Below, one piece after another: positions 6,343 through 13,920 of a stretch of DNA of 30,732 nt. This DNA is from a virus. The first letter of the stretch is position 1. Each line of letters starts with the position of its first letter. The stretch is from positions 1 to 30,732 of the IMG/VR virus record IMGVR_UViG_3300042482_000320. One strand, 5' to 3'. Below the pieces are notes generated by a model, which ran no database searches, was not told the DNA's origin, and saw nothing but the letters and a program-made list of their open reading frames with translations. Both the position numbers and the translations under genes were made by a program.

Positions 6343-7284
6343 CTATACGAATGTTCCGTAAACTACTGCGTCTTGACCAAATCCAACTTGTAAACCTTGC
6401 GTCCATCTCATTACAAATCTTACGTTTTTCGAGCCGTCGATTTGAGCCATATCTATGGTTTGTACAAGATTTTGGTCATCAACTAAACCAGTTCCGAAAT
6501 ATAAGTTAGAAACGGTAGTCAATACCATCAAGTTACTATTTTGGTCTTTCAATCCGTTTGCAACGAAAACTGGAATTCCGTCGAAGCTTAATGCCCCACC
6601 AGAAGTGTACCAAGTTGTTCCTTGTGCGTTCAAACCATTTGCGCCAATGTTAGTAGCAAACCCACCTAAAGCCGATACGTATGCTTTCGCCACTTTCTGC
6701 GAAACGAATAATTTTAGGTCTTCCTTGCCATAGATTGCGTCTGGACAAGCCGTAACAACTTTTCTCATTTCTGCGATTACATTTGAAGCATCAACCGAAG
6801 TACTTGCTACAACTGTTGCACCATCTGCTTCCAATAAAAATGGAAAACCATCCGTAACATTCCAAAGATATTTTTCAGTTGACAAAGCCACTTCGTTTAA
6901 CATTCTTCCAATAAAGAAATCAGAAAATGAAGTTGGTAATACATCGAATGCAGAATAACCCATTTGAATGGCATCCCAATCCGACTGGAATGGTGTTTTA
7001 CAAAGTTCAATGTTAACTTGTTTTTCATCAACAACCAAAACTCTATCTTGTAAAGATACTTCGCCTAAATTATTGAAATCACATGTTGCATTCTGAATTA
7101 AATCTTCTGAAAAGAATTGCTTAATTACCTCTTTGTACTTTACATTTGGTCTAACTGTAACACCGTTATTAGCAATTGTGTTAGCACTTAATATTGCCGA
7201 AGCAATATAATTACCGGCAAATTCCCCAGCGTAAGTTGTAGTAATTGTCGGTTGACTTAAATTTGTTCTTCTTAAATTTTTCAT
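6343..7284 (-). CDS. major capsid protein (HK97 fold)
   Basis: A 313-aa protein in the size and composition range of HK97-fold capsid proteins. It starts MKNLRRTNLSQPTITTTYAG and has a long helix region around SDFFIGRMLNEVALSTEKYLW (spine helix) and the C-terminal half DLKLFVSQKVAKAYVSAL...GIPVFVANGL...NLYFGTGL that builds the A-domain and ends with the strand pattern FVMRWTQGLQVGFGQDAVVYG. It follows the scaffold gene by 6 nt and precedes the tail-tube candidate. The scaffold and protease elsewhere in the module imply a procapsid that matures by cleavage; no long N-terminal delta domain is visible, so the scaffold is separate. Confidence 0.85.
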   Translation of the reverse strand: MKNLRRTNLSQPTITTTYAGEFAGNYIASAILSANTIANNGVTVRPNVKYKEVIKQFFSEDLIQNATCDFNNLGEVSLQDRVLVVDEKQVNIELCKTPFQSDWDAIQMGYSAFDVLPTSFSDFFIGRMLNEVALSTEKYLWNVTDGFPFLLEADGATVVASTSVDASNVIAEMRKVVTACPDAIYGKEDLKLFVSQKVAKAYVSALGGFATNIGANGLNAQGTTWYTSGGALSFDGIPVFVANGLKDQNSNLMVLTTVSNLYFGTGLVDDQNLVQTIDMAQIDGSKNVRFVMRWTQGLQVGFGQDAVVYGTFV

Positions 7285-7290
7285 TTTTTT

Positions 7291-7845
7291 TTATCTGTTT
7301 ATGTTTGCCAATTTTGCGAATATCAAAGATTGTGGGTCAAACGATTTTGTTTTAATTTCTTTTGTTAGTTCTGTTGGTTTGTGTTTTGTTGGTCTACTAG
7401 CCGGTGTTGATGAAAGTTTTGCTTTCATTTCTGTTTGACCACCGGTTAAGGCATCAATTTTAGCTTGTAATTCATCCAGTTTTGGTTGCATCGCATCCAC
7501 TACGGCAGTCAAAATTTCTTCTAGTGTTGCCGGTACATCTGCCATTGCAGTTTCCTTTTTTTTACCAGCTTCTACTTCCGTTTCTGCTTCGCCACTTTCA
7601 GCACTAGCCGTAGCAATTTCGCCAATAACCCCGATTTCGTAAACCTCGATTACAGTTCCATCTGCCAAGGTATAAGTTCCTAATTCTAATGGGTCTTTGT
7701 TTTCACCATTGATTGCGAAAATAGGACTGCCAACCGTAAAGCTATCAGCTTCCACAACTGTTCCATTGTCTAATGTCGCTTGTTCAAGCTTTACTTTTCT
7801 GTTAAGTAAAGCATTAATACGACTTAAAATTTCTGTGTTTTTCAT
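7291..7845 (-). CDS. head scaffolding protein
   Basis: The 184-aa protein has an N-terminal strand domain with the pattern LDNGTVVEADSFTVGSP followed by LGTYTLADGTVIEVYEIG, then an acidic and Ala-rich linker (about 75-100), a predicted coiled coil (LEEILTAVVDAMQPKLDELQAKIDAL, about 107-132) and a basic C-terminus (TKEIKTKSFDPQSLIFAKLANINR). Such an N-domain / coiled coil / basic tail order with position directly ahead of the capsid gene is what scaffolding proteins of Bacteroidota phages show; the basic tail would contact the capsid shell. It would be cleared by the phage prohead protease encoded at 11243-11863. Confidence 0.7.
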   Translation of the reverse strand: MKNTEILSRINALLNRKVKLEQATLDNGTVVEADSFTVGSPIFAINGENKDPLELGTYTLADGTVIEVYEIGVIGEIATASAESGEAETEVEAGKKKETAMADVPATLEEILTAVVDAMQPKLDELQAKIDALTGGQTEMKAKLSSTPASRPTKHKPTELTKEIKTKSFDPQSLIFAKLANINR

Positions 7846-7848
7846 TTG

Positions 7849-8226
7849 TTATTTAATTTGTGATTTTAATACTATATCGCCATAATATAAGACGTCTTCC
7901 CAGTTGCTTGATAATTCGCCGAATGGATTATTATACCCAACACCATTATTATCTAATTCACTAGCAATTTCTTCAAATTCTGACTGTTGTCTATTCCAAT
8001 CGTTTTTATATTCGTTCATCGTGCTTTCTAATCCTTCCTTCAAACTTTCAATCTGGCCTACGACATAGTCAATTTCTGCATTTAAGCTAGTTGATGTATA
8101 AAAAAGTTCATCGCCTTTTGCTTTCACTCTTTCAATCGCTTCTCTAATTGCGTCTTCGACTGCGCCAAGTTCTTTTCTTTTTTTGAACTTCTGTAAATTT
8201 AGGAATACTTTACTTTGTGTTTTCAT
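7849..8226 (-). CDS. coiled-coil structural protein, paralogue of the next gene upstream (125 aa)
   Basis: A charged, helical protein: NLQKFKKRKELGAVEDAIREAIERVKAKGDELFYTSTSLNAEIDY, later EFEEIASELDNNGVGYNNPF. The same order of elements (Lys-rich helix, GA(I/V)EDAI, a GDxL turn, a long coiled coil, then ELD..G..Y.N) occurs in the neighbouring protein at 8233-8625, so the pair arose by tandem duplication. It lies between that paralogue and the scaffold. A head-assembly or scaffolding-accessory function is inferred from position only. Confidence 0.7.
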   Translation of the reverse strand: MKTQSKVFLNLQKFKKRKELGAVEDAIREAIERVKAKGDELFYTSTSLNAEIDYVVGQIESLKEGLESTMNEYKNDWNRQQSEFEEIASELDNNGVGYNNPFGELSSNWEDVLYYGDIVLKSQIK

Positions 8227-8232
8227 AATTTA

Positions 8233-8625
8233 CTAATTTCCTAAATTAAACGCTAAAGTATCAGCTTCGGATTTAGCTTGTTCATATCTTTCTTGTGCGT
8301 CATAAAGCACATTTTCGTAAGGTATTCCCAAACTGTCCAATTCTTGTGAAATATTCAAATAATTTTTTTCATATTCTCTAAATCCACCATCGGCTTCAAT
8401 CATAAAATTTGAAACAAATTCTGCCAATTCTGATGCTTTAGTTTTGGTATCTTCGATGTCTGAATTATAGTCATCGACTAAACTCATTAACATGTCACCG
8501 GCATCTTGTAATTCTTGTTTCACCGAAGCAATTGCATCTTCAATAGCACCAAAATTTTGTTGTCTTTGTGCTTGGATTTGTTTTAGCTTATTTATCGAAG
8601 CTATAACTCTAATTTGTGTTTCCAT
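8233..8625 (-). CDS. coiled-coil structural protein, first of a paralogous pair (130 aa)
   Basis: Starts METQIRVIASINKLKQIQAQ and contains FGAIEDAIASVKQELQDAGDMLMSLVDDYNSDIED, then ISQELDSLGIPYENV. It is nearly all helix and shares layout and key residues with the 125-aa protein downstream, 6 nt away. It is the first gene after late-promoter copy A, which ends 5 nt before its ATG, so it opens the scaffold-capsid-tube transcript. No enzymatic motif is present. A role in procapsid assembly is likely from context. Confidence 0.7.
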   Translation of the reverse strand: METQIRVIASINKLKQIQAQRQQNFGAIEDAIASVKQELQDAGDMLMSLVDDYNSDIEDTKTKASELAEFVSNFMIEADGGFREYEKNYLNISQELDSLGIPYENVLYDAQERYEQAKSEADTLAFNLGN

Positions 8626-8630
8626 AATTG

Positions 8631-8656
8631 TATAACGTATTTAGTTAATTAATTTG
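8631..8656 (-). promoter_or_regulatory. late-promoter motif, copy A (CAAATT-N13-CGTTATA)
   Basis: On the minus strand CAAATT (8651-8656) is followed after 13 nt by CGTTATA (8631-8637, with TA before it), then 5 nt to the ATG at 8625. It precedes the paralogous pair, scaffold, capsid and tube genes. Box 1 differs from CAAAAT at one position. Confidence 0.6.
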
Positions 8657-8670
8657 CATTTTCGTTTTTA

Positions 8671-8835
8671 TTATTCTGTTTTATTGTAGAAAGTTTTTGT
8701 CTCAAAATTATAGTATGGATTTTCAAAATATTCCATTAATTGTTCATCAACTGCCATTTGACTATCCAATAAATCAATTTCGATTATTGAGCCAAATAAA
8801 ACTTTACCAGTATTTTTATCTATTATAGTTTTCAT
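8671..8835 (-). CDS. hypothetical small protein after the fibre (54 aa)
   Basis: Starts MKTIIDKNTGKVLFGSIIEI and continues DLLDSQMAVDEQLMEYFENP, ending in TFYNKTE. The N-terminal strand-turn-strand (D-K-N-T-G-K-V-L-F-G) followed by an acidic helix is compact and looks like a small folded domain. The start lies 1 nt before the fibre stop, so it is coupled to fibre translation, and the gene ends just before late-promoter copy A. A fibre-assembly accessory is a guess from position; no family is recognised. Confidence 0.65.
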   Translation of the reverse strand: MKTIIDKNTGKVLFGSIIEIDLLDSQMAVDEQLMEYFENPYYNFETKTFYNKTE

Positions 8836-8836
8836 A

Positions 8837-11023
8837 TTAATTTGTTAAATTTATAGTGTTCGTATAAATAGTATCATTGACGTTGGTTTGTTGAATAGTA
8901 ACTATTAAATACCTAGGACTTCCAATTTCATAACTATAAAGTTCTGATGTTATTGTACTCGCTATTGAGTCAGTTATTGCTGATGATGTTGATAACAAAC
9001 CTTGCGTTAGAGTTGTACTAAAAACTGAAAACATCCTTTTTAAAACAATATATCTAGAAGTTGTAGCACTTGTAAAAGTCATTAATAATTGTGCTCCAGA
9101 AAGGTTATTACCGACATTTAAATATACTCTGACAGTTGCAGTTCCACTCGAGCCATATTTATCAAATCCAATACTTAAATTCATTGTGTCTTTTACTGCA
9201 AATGTATTCCCTTGTATTAATTGACTAAATACAATATTTTGAGTTAAATTTTGTGAGTTTTGAATATTCGAAACTTCACTAATAATATTTCTTTTTATAC
9301 CCAATAAAGACAAACTTTTATTTTTCCATAAATCTGAACTGGTTTCGTAAACTAATAAATCGTTATTGACCGGTGTGTTTATAAAAACATTATGCAATTC
9401 GTCCAACTCCCAACCATTCATTATTTTTACATAAATTTTCCCTTGATTAGCGTGTGCATATTCTACGTAACCCAAAACAACAATATGACCAGTTGCGCCA
9501 TTTGGTTTTATATTTGTCATTCTTCCAGCCGTTGTTGGCGATAAATAAAGTACATCGCCATCATTCCAAGTTTCACCTTGCAAACTTCCAGTCGTGTTCA
9601 CATCCAATAATTGACCAACTGTTAAAATAAATCCTTCTTGATTTGTAGCAATAGTTTCTGTAACTACTCCTAAAGTATCAGCGCTATTTAAGTCATTATT
9701 TGCTTGTGCCAAATCAACTGCTAGTCTTTGTCCACTTGCGCCAGTAACTCTAACAACTTGGTAACTGGCTTTTGTTAATGTCGTGTTTGGTTGAACTTTA
9801 TTTACTATCCTAGCCACTAAATCAACACCATTTTTCAAAGTTACATTTCCACCTTTTAATAATGTTTGCGAACTTCCTAAATCATTATTCCATTGTGTTG
9901 CGCCGACTACAAAACCGGCACCACTTGGACTAACATTTAGTGAAATATGGTCTGCATTTAAATTATAAGTTCCTAAATCTAAATCATTCGTTGCACCAGT
10001 ATAAGGTACAAAATTTGAAGCATCTGGAATAGTTGGTTTGTTTAATATTTCTTCAACCCCACCAGTTGCGTTCCAATCGCTATTAACTTGTGGTATAATG
10101 TCACTTATATCAGCAATACCAGTATAGTCTTTATTTTGCCATTCGGCAGTTCTTTCAGTATCTACATTACTAGAACTTAAAGTCATTGTTTTGTTACCAC
10201 CATTTGTTTTTGTTACTAATTGATGTGCTATTATAGGATTTGTTGTTTCAAAACCAGCGTTAGTTACTTGTTGTAAATTTGAAACAGACCCAGTTAAAAA
10301 TTCCCAAACTGCAGAACCTTCTGTCGGGTCAGTACAAACATAAATATCGCCATTGTCTAAAATCCATCTTGTATTTTGTACAAAACCTTTTGTCACATCA
10401 TCTGTTACTGTCGGTGTGTAAGTAAGGTTATGGGATACTTCACGAATGATTGTACCACCATCGTTCATTATATAAAGTCTACCGGCTTCCCATTTGTGTT
10501 CAAATCCCACACTACAAATTTGAGAAATACCTTTTGCGCCACCATTTCCGGCATCAATAGTTCCTTTTTTAAGCATTGAGCCATTGTCTAAAATAATAGC
10601 ATCGCCATTTGAAACACTTATATTTTCACCATCTGTTGTATTTCCTAAAGCTAAAGTTTCTGATAATGTTTGCGCTACGAAATCCGGTTTGTTTAGTATT
10701 TGTGCATCGCCAGACGTAGCGTTCCAATCTGCATTTACATTTGCTTGTGCGCCGGTTTCTATTCCTTCTAATTTTGTTTTTTCGATAGGACTAAATAATC
10801 CAGCGTTTGTTACATCTGCTAAAGGTATTGTTGCGCTTGTGCCATTATCGTTATCTATAACCCCATTTTCTGGGTCCGGTAAGTAAGATAGATTTGTTTG
10901 CCCACCACTTGCAATTAATTGAGATACTTTTACCTTTTTAGTTGTGTTATTGTTTACGATAGGTAACACATCGTTTTCATCTAGTTCAGTAACTAAATCT
11001 AATTGGCTTATTCTTTTATCCAT
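8837..11023 (-). CDS. tail fibre / receptor-binding protein
   Basis: A 728-aa Asn/Thr/Gly-rich fibre. The N-terminus (MDKRISQLDLVTELDENDVL followed by a TKKVKVSQL strand) is the attachment module of many Bacteroidota phage fibres. Two copies of a fibre repeat are present: DWNATSGDAQILNKP (about 99-113) and DWNATGGVEEILNKP (about 316-330). Further on FVPYTGATNDLDLGTYNL (about 338-355) is another common fibre motif. The last ~170 residues form a beta-rich globular tip (NLSIGFDKYGSSGTATVRVYL), the likely receptor-binding domain. It is trimeric by analogy. No enzyme motif or chaperone autocleavage site is seen. The gene overlaps its upstream neighbour by TAATG. Confidence 0.8.
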   Translation of the reverse strand: MDKRISQLDLVTELDENDVLPIVNNNTTKKVKVSQLIASGGQTNLSYLPDPENGVIDNDNGTSATIPLADVTNAGLFSPIEKTKLEGIETGAQANVNADWNATSGDAQILNKPDFVAQTLSETLALGNTTDGENISVSNGDAIILDNGSMLKKGTIDAGNGGAKGISQICSVGFEHKWEAGRLYIMNDGGTIIREVSHNLTYTPTVTDDVTKGFVQNTRWILDNGDIYVCTDPTEGSAVWEFLTGSVSNLQQVTNAGFETTNPIIAHQLVTKTNGGNKTMTLSSSNVDTERTAEWQNKDYTGIADISDIIPQVNSDWNATGGVEEILNKPTIPDASNFVPYTGATNDLDLGTYNLNADHISLNVSPSGAGFVVGATQWNNDLGSSQTLLKGGNVTLKNGVDLVARIVNKVQPNTTLTKASYQVVRVTGASGQRLAVDLAQANNDLNSADTLGVVTETIATNQEGFILTVGQLLDVNTTGSLQGETWNDGDVLYLSPTTAGRMTNIKPNGATGHIVVLGYVEYAHANQGKIYVKIMNGWELDELHNVFINTPVNNDLLVYETSSDLWKNKSLSLLGIKRNIISEVSNIQNSQNLTQNIVFSQLIQGNTFAVKDTMNLSIGFDKYGSSGTATVRVYLNVGNNLSGAQLLMTFTSATTSRYIVLKRMFSVFSTTLTQGLLSTSSAITDSIASTITSELYSYEIGSPRYLIVTIQQTNVNDTIYTNTINLTN

Positions 11024-11259
11024 TAGTTTATTTTATTTTCGATTAATAATCTTGAATTGTTTTCTTGCAAAAGATAAAAGTCATCTTCCAATAATATAAA
11101 TTCATTTATCCGGTTTATAATCCCTATTCCTTGTGCGTGAATTGTTCCATCACAACAATCAGAATTATATGTATTGTCCGGACATAAACAACCCCTACGG
11201 CCACCTTTAGGACTTGTTCGACTAGGTGTTTTCCAATCACTTTTACGATTGATGCGCAT
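11023..11259 (-). CDS. Cys-rich small protein before the fibre (78 aa)
   Basis: The N-terminal half is basic and carries GGRRGCLCPDNTYNSDCCDG, a tight four-cysteine cluster (CxC...CC, residues about 24-36), followed by IHAQGIG. The C-terminal half ends in a repeated pattern ILLEDDFYLLQENNSRLLIEN. The cysteine cluster recurs, as I recall it, in small proteins encoded next to fibres in Bacteroidota phages; it may bind a metal and help fold or anchor the fibre. The gene overlaps the protease gene by 17 nt and the fibre start by TAATG. Function is unassigned. Confidence 0.7.
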   Translation of the reverse strand: MRINRKSDWKTPSRTSPKGGRRGCLCPDNTYNSDCCDGTIHAQGIGIINRINEFILLEDDFYLLQENNSRLLIENKIN

Positions 11260-11863
11260 CGAGTATTTGTTTAATTGATAGTAATTCTAATCCGGCTATA
11301 ATTTCATCGCTTAAATCATCCTTAAAATCCTTTTTAGACAATGGTTGTAGTTTATCGGCAAAGTAACCTTCAATCGAAAAACCTTTTACAATTCCAGTTT
11401 TGATATAATCATTCCAAATTTCTTCATTTTCGACCTTGATACTGCCAACCCAAGTTCCTACCGGTAAATTTAATTCGTATAAATTAGATTTATCCTTCTC
11501 GGTATCTTCAATAATCCAACTTTCAACCATCGTTAAACCAGAAACCCTATTCATGTGTTCAAAAGTAGCGTTATTTTGATTGCCATTTTTGAAAAACATT
11601 TCCATACATTTCCGAATAGTATCTTTTGAAAACCAAATCATATATTCCCCATCTTCGTCACGTCTATAAATTTGTTTGTCTGGCACCAGTAAGGCACCCA
11701 TAATAATGCGCTTTTCTTTTGATACTTCGGCAAATTTAAATTCCTTTGGTTGTTCTTTTAAAGCTATCCAAGTTTCTTCTATGGCTGGACTTTCTACTAA
11801 AGAATAGGCATCTATTCCGGAAAGTTCCATATTTTCGTCGATTATTAGTTCTATTACTTTCAT
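11243..11863 (-). CDS. XkdF-like prohead serine protease
   Basis: A 206-aa protein of the XkdF/S78-like prohead protease group, which degrades the scaffold during capsid maturation. Visible elements are IIMGALLVPDKQIYRRDEDGEYMIWFSKDTI (about 53-83), TFEHMN with His103 as the likely catalytic histidine, VGSIKVENEEIW (about 139-150) and IVKGFSIEGYF with Ser163 as the likely nucleophile. The N-terminal IDAYSLVESPAIEETWIAL is the typical XkdF beginning. Late-promoter copy B lies 5 nt before the ATG. It is encoded among tail genes, between tape measure and fibre, rather than beside the capsid gene, which is unusual. Confidence 0.8.
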   Translation of the reverse strand: MKVIELIIDENMELSGIDAYSLVESPAIEETWIALKEQPKEFKFAEVSKEKRIIMGALLVPDKQIYRRDEDGEYMIWFSKDTIRKCMEMFFKNGNQNNATFEHMNRVSGLTMVESWIIEDTEKDKSNLYELNLPVGTWVGSIKVENEEIWNDYIKTGIVKGFSIEGYFADKLQPLSKKDFKDDLSDEIIAGLELLSIKQILDAHQS

Positions 11864-11868
11864 AATTA

Positions 11869-11893
11869 TATAACGGTTTTTTTTAATATTTTG
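11869..11893 (-). promoter_or_regulatory. late-promoter motif, copy B (CAAAAT-N12-CGTTATA)
   Basis: On the minus strand CAAAAT (11888-11893) is followed after 12 nt by CGTTATA (11869-11875, here preceded by C instead of TA), then 5 nt to the ATG at 11863. It precedes the prohead protease. Confidence 0.6.
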
Positions 11894-11899
11894 TTTTTT

Positions 11900-13789
11900 T
11901 TATCCTAAAGTTGCATTTTGTACGATTGAACGATTAAGACCTTGTTGTGTACTTACGTCTTGACCTACAACGAATGCTTTAACTGGTTGTGTATTTTTAT
12001 TCATACTTTCAGCTATTTGATTAGCGCCACTTGGCCCAACTACGTTGAAACTTGGCGCAGATGGTGTACCAGCTGAAATTGTATTTCCACCACCACCCCC
12101 ACCACCTTTGGGAACTTTTACCGACATAATATTTTTAACGGCTTTGAAACCAGTTAATGATGCCATAGCAACGGCCGGAATTGCTTGTGGATAACCTAAT
12201 TTAACACCGGCAGAAATACCTTGATAGGTATTCATCAAAGCCGATGCTAATGCTAAAGTTTTTCCAACTCCAGTTTCTTTCCCAACAATGTCACTAGCTG
12301 ACGATAAAGCTTCTGATGTTTTACCTAGCAAAGCCATTTTTGCATTGTATTGTTCTTCATCTAATTTTTTCGATGCTTCCTTACTTTCCTTTTCAATTCT
12401 TAACTTTTCGCTTTCTGTTAAATTTTTGTCTTGTAATAACAAAGCTTCTCGGTCCAGAATAAGTTGCTTTTTATCCTCAAATGAAATTGTATCATCTTCT
12501 AGTTGTAGTTCTAGTTTTGCTATTTCTTCTTCCCTATCAGCTTCTTCTTTTTGCGTTTTAGCTTCTTTGTTTTGCAAATCAAAACTTTCTTTCAATAACC
12601 TTCTAGCGTTTTCCTTTTCTGTTTCCGTAGCGTTTATATTTGCTAAATCTACTTCTAGTTGCTTCATCGCTTTCTCTTGACTTAAAGCAAGTTTTTGCTC
12701 ATCGGTTGTAGCTTGTAAAGTTGCTTTGTCATCTTCTAGTTTTTTCTGTAAAGCCAGAACTTTATCAGCGTGTGCCTTATCTAAATCTAATTGCTTTTGT
12801 CTGAAATCGGCTTCGATTAATTCCCTAGCTTTTGCTTTTTCTTTAGCGCTTAATTTGATAGCATTAAGTTCTTCAATAGCACGTTCTTTTTGTCGATTAA
12901 GTTTGTCTTGTTCTGTTTTATCTTTTAAATTTTCTAACTCATCTTCATATTTTTTCTCTAGGTTTTTTAATGCAGTTAATTGTTGGTCACGTAATTGTTT
13001 TGCTTTCTCGCCATCGGCTTTTTGTTTTTCTAACGCTTTCTCGGTTGCTTGTTTTTCAGCTTCTTGTTCTTGTGTAAAAAATTCAGCTTTTTGGTTTTCT
13101 CTATTTCTATAATTAGCTTGTGATTGTGCATCTAACTTTTCATAATTAGCATCATTATCAGCTAAAGCTTTTTTTCGGTCTTCATCGGTTAAATCTTCAT
13201 TTCTTTGAATAGCTGAACGTTTTTTTTCATTCAACATAATTTCATCTGTAATTCGTTGTTTTTCTCTTTCAAAAAATTCTTGATTTCTTTTGTCGATTTG
13301 GTCTTTAGTTTCTCCGTTAGCTTTTGCATATTTAGTTGCTAAATCGTTAGCAAATTTTATACTTTCTGTATTTCTATCAAAAGCTTTGGATTGCTCATCT
13401 AGTGCTTTTGTCATCGAGTTTAACGCTTGTTCACTTCTTTTTTCTGAATTAAAAAAATCAGCTAGTATCGTAATTAATTCGCCCAATGCAATAACTAGAA
13501 GTCCAACACCAGTAGACATAATTGCACCTTTCAAACCTTTCAATGATAAGTTTGTTAGGTCAATCCCTTTTACTGCGCCAACAAACGCATCCGATAAGCC
13601 ACCAGTTGCTTGACTTAATTTTGATGTAAGCTGACCAGAATTCAAAATTTGTTTTCCGTAATCAACTGTCTTTTCATTTGTCTTTTTTACGTTACCATCT
13701 AGTTTATTAAAACTTTCGCCTAAAGTATTAATATTCGATGTGGCTTCGCTGGTTTGAACTTTTACCTTTACTTCTACTTCTTGTGCCAT
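11900..13789 (-). CDS. tail tape measure protein
   Basis: A 629-aa protein. Residues ~85-115 form a hydrophobic segment (KGAIMSTGVGLLVIALGELITILADFF), residues ~140-470 a long Lys/Glu/Gln-rich coiled coil, and then Gly/Ala-rich helices (ALASALMNTYQGISAGVKLG) and a poly-Gly linker before the C-terminus. This is the standard organisation of siphovirus tape measures, which set tail length and are ejected with the DNA. At roughly 0.15 nm per residue the tail would be about 90-95 nm. The highly repetitive coiled coil explains several long open frames on the opposite strand, which are not genes. Confidence 0.85.
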   Translation of the reverse strand: MAQEVEVKVKVQTSEATSNINTLGESFNKLDGNVKKTNEKTVDYGKQILNSGQLTSKLSQATGGLSDAFVGAVKGIDLTNLSLKGLKGAIMSTGVGLLVIALGELITILADFFNSEKRSEQALNSMTKALDEQSKAFDRNTESIKFANDLATKYAKANGETKDQIDKRNQEFFEREKQRITDEIMLNEKKRSAIQRNEDLTDEDRKKALADNDANYEKLDAQSQANYRNRENQKAEFFTQEQEAEKQATEKALEKQKADGEKAKQLRDQQLTALKNLEKKYEDELENLKDKTEQDKLNRQKERAIEELNAIKLSAKEKAKARELIEADFRQKQLDLDKAHADKVLALQKKLEDDKATLQATTDEQKLALSQEKAMKQLEVDLANINATETEKENARRLLKESFDLQNKEAKTQKEEADREEEIAKLELQLEDDTISFEDKKQLILDREALLLQDKNLTESEKLRIEKESKEASKKLDEEQYNAKMALLGKTSEALSSASDIVGKETGVGKTLALASALMNTYQGISAGVKLGYPQAIPAVAMASLTGFKAVKNIMSVKVPKGGGGGGGNTISAGTPSAPSFNVVGPSGANQIAESMNKNTQPVKAFVVGQDVSTQQGLNRSIVQNATLG

Positions 13790-13920
13790 TTTTTATTTTT
13801 TAATGGTTTAAGCGCTTCTTTGAATGTTTCTGGAAGCTTATATTTACCTTTTGCGATTGCGATTAATTCGCTATTGTGTTCAAAATCTAATTTCAAACAA
13901 TCTAAAATTTGTTTTATCAT
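13774..13920 (-). CDS. small protein directly before the tape measure (48 aa)
   Basis: The ORF runs MIKQILDCLKLDFEHNSELI to KKWHKK. Its start overlaps the stop of the tail hub gene by ATGA, and its end overlaps the tape-measure start by 16 nt, so it is locked into the operon by both junctions. It is helical and basic at the end (KLPETFKEALKPLKNKKWHKK). Tail chaperones are usually found in this slot, but here the chaperone pair is at 18633-19420. A tape-measure binding protein is a reasonable guess without direct evidence. Confidence 0.7.
   Translation of the reverse strand: MIKQILDCLKLDFEHNSELIAIAKGKYKLPETFKEALKPLKNKKWHKK

Noticed and set aside
12186-12194. Perfect DnaA box in the tape-measure gene as an origin
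   Set aside because: It is a single site inside a coding region with no AT-rich element or second box nearby, so chance is a sufficient explanation.
12288-13112. Two long plus-strand open frames (130 and 128 codons)
   Set aside because: They lie antisense to the Lys/Glu-rich coiled coil of the tape measure. Their Ser/Phe/Leu-rich products are the reverse image of that composition.
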